From Cheiracanthium punctorium (Eukaryota; Arthropoda; Arachnida; Araneae; Cheiracanthiidae), in contig JAWZYV010010279.1 of assembly GCA_038373885.1 (NCBI GenBank), positions 310,001 through 374,000 on the forward strand: a DNA stretch of 64,000 bases, read 5' to 3'. The notes under the pieces were generated by a model. The model saw nothing but the letters and a program-made list of their open reading frames with translations. It searched no databases and was not told the origin of the DNA. The translations under genes were made by a program, and so were the position numbers. Shown one piece after another: positions 44,278 through 57,317 of this stretch; within the stretch, counting starts at the first letter, position 1, and every line of letters starts with the position of its first letter.

Positions 44278-44801
44278 TCAATCAATTACTCAACCAAAAC
44301 TAGTCTATCTTGAGCTCGATGCAAGTTTAACCATTCGTCCTCCACGCCCCAGGAAAATTTCACCTATAAGTTATTTGTGTTTTTTTGCCGTGCGGCTTTG
44401 TGCCCTTTGTTTTAAATATCAAAAGTAATAAATGAATAGAAGCATCAAGAGTTATCACACAACATTCATAGTTCAAAAGAATTTGCTGAAGCAAGCTCAT
44501 AACATAATCAACAGCTGGCCATCCGAAAAAAAAAAAAGTGTTTACTTTTGACTGGAGGTTCTTTTACTTTCTCCCCCCCTCCTTACACTTTGCTCTTTCA
44601 TTTTAACAGCACGTGCTAGACTATCTGAACTTTTTGCGGATGCAAGAAATTTTTTTTACAAGTTATTTATTTATTTCAATAAATTCACCTTTGTGAATAT
44701 AAAATTGATATGTTTATGAAATTAGACACTGATTATTTGAAAATGGAAGCCGTAAGCTTCATAAAATAGCGGTAAATACTTTAAAACAATATAGTAGAGG
44801 C

Positions 44802-45705
44802 CAATAGCAGATCCAGGAGAGGGGCTAGGGGGCTTCAGCCCCCCTCCCCCCAAAAGAGATTGCTAAAGGGTAACATTCTGTTTTGTTATACACTTTAAGT
44901 AGATAAAATTGTCTTTTTTAGCCATTCATAAAAATTTTACATTACTTTAGACTAAAATTTTGCTTTATTCTACATTTTGTTTGGGTGAAATAAGCTTTTT
45001 TCAAAATTTAGCCCCTTCCCAACAGGGTTGTTAAAAACCCGGGTTTTTCCAGAAGAAACCCCAACCCACTGGGTTTTTGGTGTTTTATCAGGTTTTTTTC
45101 TGAAGAAGGGATGGGGTTTCATAATATTTGAAAAAAATTTGCTTATTACTCAATACAACTTAAAACAACTAATTGATTACAAAAATCAATTATAAATAAA
45201 AAATGGTTAAATTAATTGTAATAACTAATTACAATTACGAATCATGCATGAAAAAATGTATAAATTGATAACAATAGCAATCCCCATCATGGTTTGCTCT
45301 TAGATCAATTGACTATGAGTTAATTTTAACAGTGATAGACTAGTGCTTAGTTAGAACTTTTTAAACTAATGACTTTTTATGGTTAAACAATCCTCATTTG
45401 TTTTAATACACATAGGCATAAAAATTGACTCTAGAATGTTTTTATGCCTATGTGAAGTCTTTCTAATTTTTTTTCCTTAGGTAGTGGTGATGTGGGGGGA
45501 GGTAAGGAGCTGTTTATAAACTTTACAAGTAGTGTACTGATATTAAGAGATGGATTATCTATGTTATTATAGTTGAAATTTTGAAAAAAACCCAGTTGGG
45601 TTTTTTCAAGTGGGCTTTTTCAAAAAAACCCACCTGGGTTTTTTTTGGGGTCGGGCAAAATCATAACAACCCTGCTTCCCAAAAAGATTTTTGGATACAC
45701 TACTG
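44802..45705. mobile_element. hAT-type element, outer member of a nested pair
   Basis: The termini CAATAGCAGATCCA and the complement of CAGTAGTGTATCCA are flanked by GTAGAGGC (44794-44801) and GTAGAGCC (45706-45713), a 7/8 match. The interior contains another hAT at 45023-45674 and no transposase. Confidence 0.7.
45023..45674. mobile_element. hAT-type MITE nested inside 44802-45705
   Basis: CTTCCCAA is duplicated exactly at 45015-45022 and 45675-45682. The termini CAGGGTTGTTA and its complement match. Subterminal AACCCGGGTTTTT-type repeats occur at both ends. It is 652 bp and non-coding. Confidence 0.85.
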
Positions 45706-46202
45706 GTAGAGCCCCCCCCCCAGTAGGGATGTCCTGTGTTGTACGGGTCCTGAGAGAAATGATGAAGGGATGGCACACTTTTGTCTTCAAGAATCCTTTC
45801 TTGCAAGGTATTCTTTCGTCCTAAAAATAATGTGGCTCCTTTACATGTGTGTGTTGCAAACATCTTTGTTTGAATTATTAATTTAAAAAAAAATTCGAAA
45901 TTCCCAATGGCTGTGCATGTGGGCTGTGTGAAGGGACTGATCATCATGAGCATAGCATCAAGGTACTTTCACTCTTGAACTTGTTTAGAAAACCATCTAT
46001 CTTAAAACTTTTTTCAAAATGTGAAGAAACTTGGTTATTTTTACTCTTAAATAGGTTGGGAGGCTCCCCAAACATTTTGTTCACATGACGCTTATGCTGA
46101 TCATTACTAATAAATAAACAGCTCTGATGATATGTGTGTAAAATACATTTTTATCTAAAATAAAAAATTTTGTACAATCAATAAGAAATGTCTTTTTCTC
46201 TT

Positions 46203-46356
46203 CTATTGGATGTCTTCCAGCGAAACAGTCCTGTCTCCGAACCTGTGCCTGAATTTGGAAGCGTTTGCTTCGGACAGGATAACTTCCACGATGACTAAGT
46301 TCTCGTCCTGACTGTCCATGATGGCATCTCGAATGGTACCTTCCTTCATCAGCCAC
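46203..46356 (-). CDS. GTPBP6: GTPBP6 last exon
   Basis: It follows TCTTTAAAAG, completes an Arg codon and reads WLMKEGTIRDAIMDSQDEN, then VIVEVILSEANASKFRHRF and VSLEDIQ before TAG at 46203-46205. The final KFRHRFG resembles the short C-terminal domain of GTPBP6. The ATG at 46356 in another frame is not used. Confidence 0.9.
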
Positions 46357-49300
46357 CTTTTAAAGATATAAAAAAGAGATGAACGGGTGAAACAAAATTT
46401 AAGCTACAGTTGCAGTTTTCTTTCAAAATGCAACTGTATAGGATATTACACTGAATATCCCACATGTTAGGGGGACTGAAAAGATCATCCATTTTTTTTT
46501 TTTTAATAGAAAATTCAAACAAATAAATTTTTAACCCATTTGCATCATTAGCCTATGCTGTTCGACTACCTTTTCGATAGAAATGTAACCATCCATTTTG
46601 GAAGCAATAATGGACACGCCATTATTTGTAGGACTTGTAGTCAGACATGCATCTGGACCATCACTGGAAGAGACGGGACATATACACTGCATTCTCATAT
46701 ACACGGTATAGTATAGACTTCTGCTGCTGCTACAAAGGCCAAAAGTTTTTCACCTGAAACACATGTCCAGACAGATTGATACCCTATTGGCCCAAATATA
46801 ACGCAACCCTAAAATTTTTCATAAAGATAATTATGCCGCGAATTTGGCACGAGTCAGGCTTTTAACAGAAAACGATCAGTCAAAAAATATCGCGTTATAT
46901 TCGGGCTAATAGGGTAAGTACCTTTAATGTGTGTTATTTTACAAAGTTTTAATTATTTTATGTTTTGTTCATGATTGAACACACTATTTGAAACTAGGCA
47001 AATGCCTAGTTTCAAATAGTGCCTACACGTTTCACCTACACATTATAGAAACTGTCATCAGAAAAATAATTTTATATATGTACAGATAATAATGGCTGGA
47101 TGATCTTAGAATTTCTGAAATCTACATTTTCGAAATTTTATATTGAAATATTACGATTAATTGATATTGTCTAAATTTAATTTCAAGAACATCATTCCCC
47201 ATTTCTTTTTAATTTTTAGCACAATCATAGCGGCACACTTCATATTTAATTATTTTCATGGGTATTATCGAGCAATAAAATTAAAATTTAGAAGAAAATA
47301 GACTCAAAAGAATACTTTCCCATATTTTTTGTACCTATTGCTCAATGGCACGACCTACGGCTTATTTAATACTGCTGTAGATTTTTTAATACAATTTGGA
47401 TCCTCAACAGAAGGTGGTGAATATATTAGCATCCTTTGGAAACTCCTAGCTAGTACTCAAATGTCAAACCACAGATATAACATGCTCAAGATCTGTACAA
47501 GCAAGAAAAAATCACATTTTTATATTAACTTCTAGGTGCCCCATAATAAAGAGACCAACAACTTCGGCCTTAGTAGCGGCCAATACCTCCAGGGGGCAGA
47601 GGCACCGTAAAGAAAAAAAGTATATTCATTTTGTTGTTTTTATATTTATTAGATATGCCAGTATGAAAGATGATAATTTTTATAATAAAAAACATTTTTA
47701 ATTTAAAGTTTATTTATGAGGCAAGAAATTATGATGTGGGCAGCAAATGTATGATTCCAAACCATTACAAACACAAATCAATTATAATGAAATTTGCCGA
47801 GAAGTATTTCTATTCAAATATGTTTATATTATTTTAATCTAAACAAATTATCTTTTATTAATGCATACAAATTAATAAATGTTCTAATTTAATAAAGAAG
47901 GCTAAAAAATGGATCAGCCCATCCTAAAATTAAAGTTGCTGAAAAAAATGAGTCTGTGCTATAATTTTGTGTAAAGTGTTACAAACTTAGGGAGTAATTC
48001 AGTTACCGGGTGTCGCCTATTTTTGGCGAATTTTTTTTCTCGCCAACACCCGCTACTTGGCGCTTTTTTTTTTGTCGCCAAATTTTTCACGTGTGAAACA
48101 CCATTTTAGAATACGATAAAATAATACAACATGTTGAGCACTGTCAGGAAATACAAATTACTTTAACACATTAAAATTCCACAGATATTCCACTTAAAAA
48201 AAAAAACAATAAAACAAAATACACCATCCATACTTAACACTAAAAATTGTCAGCAAATTCAGTAACAGGCAATTAAAAATGAGCAAACAGTAAACCACTT
48301 TTAACTAAAAAAATTTCAGAATATTAAGCAATCTAGTTCTACAGCTATGTAAACTATGCAACCAGTGGACCGTTTTTAACTAAAAAAACCTCAGTGGATT
48401 CAGCAACCTAGTTGTACAGCTATGTAAACTATGCAACCAGTGGACCGTTTTTAACTAAAAAAACCTCAGTGGATTCAGCAACCTAGTTGTACAGCTATGT
48501 AAACTCGGCAACCAGTGGTCCGTTTTTAACTAAAAAAACCTCAGTGGATTCACCAACCTAGTTGTACAGCTATGTAAACTAGGCAACCAGTAAACCGTTT
48601 TTAACTAAAAAAACAACAGTGAATTAAGCAACCTACTCATACAGCTAATGTAAACTGGGCAAACACAGGCCCGTTTTCAACTCAAAACAACATCGGTGGA
48701 TTAAATAACCTACTTATACACATTTACAATTCACATTGAAAACCTTAAGCAATTGCAAAAATTCTTTAAAAAAAAAACACTTACCTTTATCTAAAGAAAC
48801 TCCTGAAAAATATCCAAAACGCACAACAGCTAATAACATAACACCAAAACGCTTTCTTTTACTAACTAACCACAAAACTAACATATACTAACCACACACC
48901 ACAAAACATAAAACAAGAACTGACTCCATATTTCAAATTTCCTCTTTTTAAAACCTCGGTTTACCGATTACAGTTAAATTGCCTTAACCAATCACAAAAT
49001 CCCTTTACCAAACATCCTGGTATCGTTTAATGAACCCACCGAGCGTTTTTTCATCAAAATACAGCATCATCCAACACCTCAACTCAATCTACACAGGTTA
49101 CAACAGACATCTGACTCTAAGGCTAAAGTAAACAAACTTTTGACTAAACTCCAAGTTTGGCGACACATCGGCGCTTGGCGAGGACACCCGGTAACCGAAT
49201 TTCCCCCCAAACTTATCTATCACCACCACATTTTAACATTATTTGCGCCTTCAATATGTATTTAATACAGTCTATCTCGAGAACAGGAAAGGCCCATATA

Positions 49301-52300
49301 TGCCCCCAAGTGGCAAGAGGAATGTGTATAATATTTGATTGTATTTCTTAACCCAATCCAATATCATTATTCAAAAAACTTCAGCAAGGAGCACCTATTT
49401 TAAACTGTTCCAGTTATTTCATATCGTCTTTTTTTTCTAGGCTGGAAATAAAAACATATTTTATTCTGAAACGCATCAATATATTTTGGTTAGTAATAAC
49501 ATCAACATGAATTATAAAATCTGTTTGCATCAACTGATTCTTTCATCACACAAAATAATTAAGTACTTAGTATCTCTCAGCAGGCAAGAAGCTTTATTTT
49601 TATTCACAATTATGCATATTGCCATTCCTAAATGCTCTAAAGAGTCGATCCAAGAATTTTTTTCAGGTTTCCATTTTTGAGAAAACTGTTTATGTTTGTT
49701 AATTTCAATATTTACATTATTTTAATGAATTTTCAGAACAATTTTTTGAAAGCCATTTTTCTTAAAATAATTTACAAAACAAATTAAAATATATTGTAAA
49801 ATTTCAATGCAGGGCTGAAGGGACAGTAAAACGGACCCAAATTCATTCTACATCGATCCCTGTATAAGAAAAAAACAAATAATGTTTGAAATAACTCTGT
49901 CCAGAAAAATTACAGCTGCGCATGATAGAGAGATATCTTAATTTCCACTGCATACTTTGCAAAGCTTTTGCTCTATCATCTCACAAGAACTTCATTTGGA
50001 AATGGTGAGAGTTTGTTTTTCTTGCAAGCATCGAACATTGGCAGCCCCCCCCCCCCCAACAGCAACAATCATGAAGTGGCTTACCTAGTCTACATGCATT
50101 GCACAGTATAGAACTTAAGAGTCGCTTTTTATGAGATCACAAAGCGCATGGGAAGAAATTCTTAAGCATGATTCTTCATTGTTTATACAAACATTGAGAT
50201 ATTTTTTATCATATTGCAAATAATGATAAATCATTAAAATGAAAATACTGAAATCAACACTAGAATGTTAAAATGAATTCAAGATTTCACAGTTTATCGA
50301 TTGACAGCCCAGTCCTAGATAGCACTGGAATTATTGATAATTTCTCAAAGAATGTAGTGTTGCAATTTGAGACTGAGAAAAGGGAGGAAAAATCATCTTT
50401 TTAACTATCAGTTCTTTACTCATAGACTTCTTATTCCATGTCTCTACCTGTCCTTTTTAACTTGTTCAAAGTTTTACAGGTTTGATAGTCTGCCCTTTCT
50501 TTAAAAACAGAAATTAAAATCAAAGTATTTTATTCGACTTTTTCCACATACCTGTATTCCTCGCCTCCATTGGGTACTCGCATCAACAACACAGAGTGAT
50601 CTGTGTTCTGCAACAGCTTCTCTTCCATCAGTTCTTGGAACTCCAAGAGACCTGTTCCTTCCGTAGCAGAAATATACGCAACTTTGTCTGTATCGTTCTC
50701 AAGGGTTGGTATGCTACATATTAGGAAAAATAAAGAGAAAAATTTTAAAGTATAATTGCTTCATTCTTCAAAACACTTCAAGAAAGCAAAAATTTGAGTA
50801 CTCATAATCAAACAAGTTTTCCATTCATTTGCCCGAGGCAATTGATTAAGTACATAATGGAAATATTCAAGGATCTTGTTTGGTATAGATTCAATGCATA
50901 CATTTTTTTTATTTTTTCTCTTCTTTCAGTACAAATTCCTAAATGGTATAAAGTTATTTAGCAAACATGACTATCTTCTGATAGACTGAATTTCTTATAT
51001 TAATTTATTTTATGAATGAAGGAGAAATATTTTTTTTTTTAACAGCATGAAAATTTTACAACTAAACAAACTTTTTGTTCTAAAAAAGGATAACTGTAAC
51101 TTGATGGCTCTTCAGGGATGGATTACTTCCAGGTAAATGGCAACACTTGTTAGAACGCCTATCAATATAGTACAGGCAATGCTAAAATGAATTTGATCCT
51201 GCTTCCATAGTGTCAAGAAGACAGAAAAGGCAATTGGAACATTCTTTTCATCACATGGGTTCCTCTGGGCATTTTGTTACCACCTTGTTTCCACAGGAAA
51301 TACTAACCGAAGGTAGTTTGCAGTCATTTTCAAAAATCAAGGACTTTTCTGCGCCTTATTTTCTAAAATGAATTTCCAGGTCTTTCAAAGATTACAGAGA
51401 AACCCTGTTACAAGACACCACACACACTTTTTAAATAACTGTCACTTAGTTGGTATTTATTCTCAAAAGCGGACCCATCAGCCAAATTTTTATGTTCTCT
51501 TGTAATATGAGCAATGCTGGTGATGTGTCAGTAGTTATACTGAATTGGCAAGATGACTGTAGATGCCTTCAGCATGAGGAATGTACAAAAATAAAACATA
51601 AAAAATTAACAAAGACCATAGTAAATAGTAAAATAAAAATGATATTGAAAATTCTAAAAGAAATTAAAAGTAAACTCTCCATAGGATTAACAACAGACAA
51701 AAGTAAAGAATGAAGTTTACTACAGCTATTCCATTCAGCAAAGGTATCGCAAAGAAAATTTCAAATACTGCAATAAAGGAAGGTATCTGAATCCTCATTA
51801 AACCCAAACGGACTATATTTAAAAGTGTCACTATGTTCTAAAAAGTGTTACTGATGCCAGAGACACTGCCAGCATTTTTAAAATACATCTAACCTTTGAC
51901 AAAACCAAAACTAAAGGCACCAAACAAAAAATAAAAGCACATAAATGATATTAAATTCAATAAACATAGCTTTGCTTTATCCCATCATGCATTAAACAAT
52001 ATCGTTTTTAAAGGACTAACCAAGATAGCTCACTGCAATAACAAAACTTACGCTTATTTACAAGAATCAATAAAAATATAATTGGTAGAAGGCAGCATCA
52101 ACGATAGAGTTCATGTGTAGGTATAACGAGATTTCGAATGACATGTCACCAGGCATCAAACTCAATGTAGATGAAGGTGGATGAAATCATCTGCTCTCAA
52201 TGACTGATGCCAACCACAGAAGGTGTGCCAAAATATATATATCAGAGAAAAGGTACTTTTAATTATATAACTAATTATACAATCTTTAAAACCAAGGCTA

Positions 52301-55300
52301 ACTGAAACAGATTTTAAAATAAACCTGAACTTATGGAATATGCATAAGTAAAAGGTGGCCTTCCAGCCCTCATACTACTTTTATATTAAAATGATCACAT
52401 AAAAATATACCATAATGGTTAGTTCTGATACAGTTAAAGACACAGACTCAGGAAATACGAAAAATTAACAAGATTTGAATTAACTTGTCACAGAAGAGAA
52501 AGTGACTTCGTATCTGAAAGCCTCCAGCCTTCTGTTAGCAAGAAGGTACAGGCTGTTATTATTGTGTTCATGAAAAACATGAAGAACAACAGTTTTTTTA
52601 GAAAAGAAGGGAGGGAATAGACTAGAAAAATAAAAGTAATATTGCTTAATCCCTTGCATTATTTTAATGCTCTTGTACTTGTTCTGATATTCAAAAATCC
52701 ACTAGTACATCAATGCTACCTAGATTTATGTAGTAGTAACATTTAAATAACAGACACTTAATCAATTAACAAATGTTTGTCAGTTTATTTAAATGCAATT
52801 ATAATAAATAGAATCTGGCAGAAAATTTCAAATGGGGATAAAATGGTGTCTTGATGATATTTGACTCACAAATTTGAAAACTAGGATTAAATTTATTAAA
52901 TCTGATTATGCATACAGTTCTTACACTTCATGCAAAAGATGAAGGGAGTGAGAACACAATTGAATTTCTTAGAATATGCATTATTTTAAACAAGTTAAAC
53001 TACAATACTTAATGGACAAATACTTGAATTTACCACATACATGAAAGTAATTAATGTAGTTCCCTGTTACTAATACCTTTCTAACAGGTCCACTTTATTG
53101 CAAACTTCCAGAATGGAGTTCTGAAGTTTTTCTGGCAAATTGAGTTCATGCAACGTTCTCAAAACAGTGCTTTTTTGCTTCTCTGCATCGGGGTGACTAA
53201 TGTCCCTCACATGAACAACCAGGTCCTAATGAAGGCAGAACAAACATATATTGAAAAATTATTTTTAATTATAATGAAATTTATCAATTTCAAGTACATA
53301 AAAATGTAAAGTACAACAAAACTTTTTTGAGTTGTGTGTAAATGGATTTTCTTTTTTAATTAATTAATTAATTTTGGCACTTACAGATCTCCCAATTTAA
53401 TTAATTTACTAGCACATTAAAATATCATCTTAAATCAAAAGGTTTTGTTTCTCTCGCTTGGCAACACATTTTGATGCCCATGCTAAAACTATCAAACCAT
53501 GCCCCCCCCCCCCTCTTTCCCAAACAGGAGGATTGCCATGAGGAAATCCAGCACACATCAAAGAATACAAAGATAAAATAATTCAGTTTAGAAAAATAAT
53601 TAATATAACTCTATTATAACATATTGCCTAGATATGCCAATGTATACTTATACCTATACTTTTATGGATATGACACTGGCTACAAAAGTAGGAGGTCAAA
53701 TTCAGTGGTTGGGAAAAAAACTACCTTTTTTTTGTAGTAAGCTACAAAGACAACTACTTTTCAAAAAATGCAGTTAACTACAAATACAACTACTTTATGA
53801 CAAATGTAGTTAACTATAACTACTTTTGAAATGTACTCGGAACAGTTAAGGAAGATTTGGAATGTTTAGGTTGATCAATCTTTTTTACCAACAATGTGAA
53901 AAATTCCAGAGCTGGCAATCGAACCCAGGACTACCACTTAATGTGCAGATGCTCTACCACTGAGCAACTCTGGGATAATTGCCAGATTAAATTTCTCACT
54001 TTCTAAATATATGTATACAGTACTTCAATACTTTTAGGAGACAAATTTTGCTAAAAGATTCAATTTACATTTATATTTAAATATATTGATATACTAATTA
54101 GAGAAAACTATTGATAGAGAAAAATATTGCTTCTTTCTCCTTTTTTATGATCTTTGTATGTCCCTTATGCTATTGTAATTTTAAATGCTATGTGTTTGTG
54201 TGTATTGCAGAGTGGTGGTACGACATTTAATACCAGGAACAATAACAAAGGAGGCAAAATCTAAAATGGTAGGGAAAAGGTTTCAAACAAACCATACCTT
54301 AGGGTAGGGTAGAGGTGCCCCTTTTCTTCTCCCCTCATTTGCATTTATGTGTGTGTGTGTGTGTGTGGAAAAGGGATTGTCCTTCAAGTATCAACTCTAG
54401 ATTTTTATGCTCAGAAAAAAGAGCAATCGCACTACCTGATCAATCACCTGAAGGCAAGAGTCGTACTCAAACCCACGAAGAGGATATGGGAGCTAAAGCT
54501 GGAGAGTTAGATCAGGAAAATTTTTTAAAAATGTTGCTAATGAATTAAAAAGATTTTATTTTTAAGATTTGTCTTATAATTATTTCTAAAATATTTTTTA
54601 CAAAAAAAAAAGAAGAAAAGAAATCAATATAAAGAAAAGACGTTGGTTTTAAAATAAATATTTACAGTTAGTGAATGGAATAGAGTTAACTCTGCAACAA
54701 TGTCATTAAAAAGATCAGATAATTATTTGTGACTCCATAAATAAATTGCACTGATAGTGGGCTTGCATTCTATATTCAAGTGTTACAGATTATTTTGATG
54801 TTATAAGAGAGTCATTACTATAAACGAGGTCACCATAAGCGAATTGAACAGTATTTGTAGCCCCAGTCCCCCTAAACTAAAATCCTAGGTGTGCTACTGG
54901 TGAGAGAAATATTAAAAGTAGTTGCCAAAAGCCGCTATAAACTAGTGATTTTTTGTATTGCACTACATATTATAATACCTTTTTTAAAAATAGTGAGCTA
55001 CACTACAAACTATGGAAAAAAGTAGCAACGACTGTAGTTTCATTACTTGTAATGTGTTAGTTCTCACCTCTGTATTCACATTACATATAGAGAAAAATGA
55101 CCAAAACTCCATACTGTTAGATCAACAGCCACGTAATAGGCCTGAACGAGAGACCTTTACACCTCATCCGTCTACCGTGTTCAGTGCCTTAGTCACTCAG
55201 CCACGATGGACGACCCCTCTAGAGATGATCTGGGGGCTCACGCAGTGGGCAATTGCCCCCCCCCAAAAAAAAACTAATCACCACCCAATAACAGCTCAAA

Positions 55301-57283
55301 TTAAAGAATGACATCCTAATATCAAAATCCAGCAACATACAAAAATATGTGAAGTGAGCACATCCTGAAAAACGGCTGTCATAGAATTAAAGGGTATCAT
55401 TCGTAAGCACTAAATTTCATTTCATCAGATTTTCATTGACTGTAAATATTACTTTAACACAAAGAATAAGATATATCTATGTGCTATGTTGTTTTTATGA
55501 TAGAAATAGAATAATCTCATGAATGAAAAATACATACAAAGTCTAAAATCCCGCTTTTACTCAAAAAATTAAATTAGCCTGAAGTAGAAAATACAAAAAT
55601 ATTAATGCTGTCTATAATAACTAGGCCACCTATCGTAATTTAGAGGTGAGGCTAAAACAAAGAACAAATGGGCACTGTTTTGAATGACTTTCCCTCGCAA
55701 ACAAAAGAAAAAAACTGAGGATGAAGACTCACCGCGAGAGTGATCTCTTCCAATGTGGACTTGAATGACTGGATGAGGTCTGTGGGAACGTCGGAAATGA
55801 ATCCTACCGTATCGATGAACAGCACCTGCTGTCCCGAGGTGAGGCGACCTGCATGCAGGGTCACATCCAAAGTTGCAAACAGCTTGTCCTCCGGCTGCAA
55901 GCGGGCATCGTTTGTCAAGGCCTTGATCAGAGTGGTCTTACCTAAACAAACATCAAAGTCATGTAAGAACAGAAATCGTGCAAAGCACATTTCAGCTGCA
56001 AAACATAAAACTCCCTTCGCGGACCTCTATTTTTCATTAGAAAGACAGGGGCATGTTGAAATGACTAAAAAGGGGAGCCACTAGACTATCCCTTTTAAAA
56101 TGACTCAATTTTTACATGATATTCCCAGTCATTCCAAGTCAGAATACACAGACTCATTTTAATGAAGTCCCTGATATTCAAAGTGTCTACTAAATTTTTG
56201 AAAGTCGGTTTCCTGACTTTTTCCAGACTTTTCGGAGCTTCCGAAAACAATTTCCTGACCATGCATGCATTTTAATTTGGTAAATCCTTCAACAGCACTA
56301 TCCCTTTTTTATATTTCAATATTATGCTAAAACTTACTTCAAATAAATTTTTATCTGGAATATTATTATTGAGGCAATTAAGTTAGACAGAAGTTCTATG
56401 AGTTTAAATGAGATACTCTTTGGTTCAGATTTAACTAATATTGATCAATACTGCTTGTGCTACTGATGTACTTATGTGACATATTTTGAAGACGAGATTC
56501 AATGCAGAAGCCAAATTTCAAACACAAATTTTACCTTTGGTTCCAAATAACACTTCAAATCTAGAAAAATGCAGTGATGGTTAAAACAAAAAACAGTTCT
56601 GCATTTTATCACTGGTCATACACAGGTAATTTTTTGACCATCCTGTGACAAGAAACATCCCACCACAGCATGTAAAGCACGTATGAGCATCGCATGTCCC
56701 ACAAGCATTGACTCATTCTACCTAAACATAATCACCTTTATCAGAATTTTTCATGCTAGAGACAAAAAAAAAGCGCCAATTTTTATAAGGAGGAAAATTT
56801 TTTCTTTTCCTGACCCATTTTGCATTTTCCAGACTTTTCTGATTTTCCTGACCGGTAGACACTCTGTATTCATACTACTTTGAGTTAGTAGTGCCGACTG
56901 CATGAGTACTCCTGGGTTCAAGAACTCACAATAAAAATCACATAGATGTGGAGCACCCTAACAATTTTAAGACACAGTTTTTGTTAATTTTGTAGAAAAA
57001 AAAAATCTGTTAAAATTTCTGGAAAAAAATCCCAGAAAAAGCACCTTTCATGACATTTCTGCAACAAGATCCAAATTTTTCTCCCTTGTGTCACTGGCTG
57101 GCATAAGATGATGTCCAGGTACATGTAGTCATTCAGAATAATTCATTTAAATTACAAAAAATAATAATTTAGCTTCTATAAAAGTTTTTGCTTCCATTTG
57201 TGCATCAAGCATGTAAAGCTATTAACAGAATTATCATTTAAGGAGATTTTTCTAAAAAAAACATATCTAATCATCTCCCCTCT

Positions 57284-57317
<34 letters not shown>

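Larger units (their letters stand above)
43056..44801. repeat. Second half of a copy of the 26350-27753 family, interrupted
   Basis: 43056-43231 resumes the 26520-26790 sequence (GTAACGAATCAGAATG, ...ATCTACATTTTAGAACTATA). 44044-44790 continues through TTTAACC, GTGCGGCTTTG and TTTGCTGAAGCAAGCTCAT to AAATACTTTAAAACA. A pogo element at 43232-44043 and hAT elements at both outer edges interrupt it. The first half lies at about 38640-38768. Confidence 0.65.

Noticed and set aside
48221..48710. CRISPR-like array
   Set aside because: The 75-bp units are contiguous with no unique spacers, in a eukaryotic intron; it is a tandem repeat.
51450..51713. 87-codon plus-strand frame in a GTPBP6 intron
   Set aside because: Ordinary composition but no domain, and Lys-rich AT-driven ending; no splice borders found.
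53702..55031. Possible 1.3-kb element with CAGTGGTTG and CAGTCGTTG ends and many AACTAC motifs
   Set aside because: The ends match over only a few bases and the flanks show no target duplication; borders uncertain.
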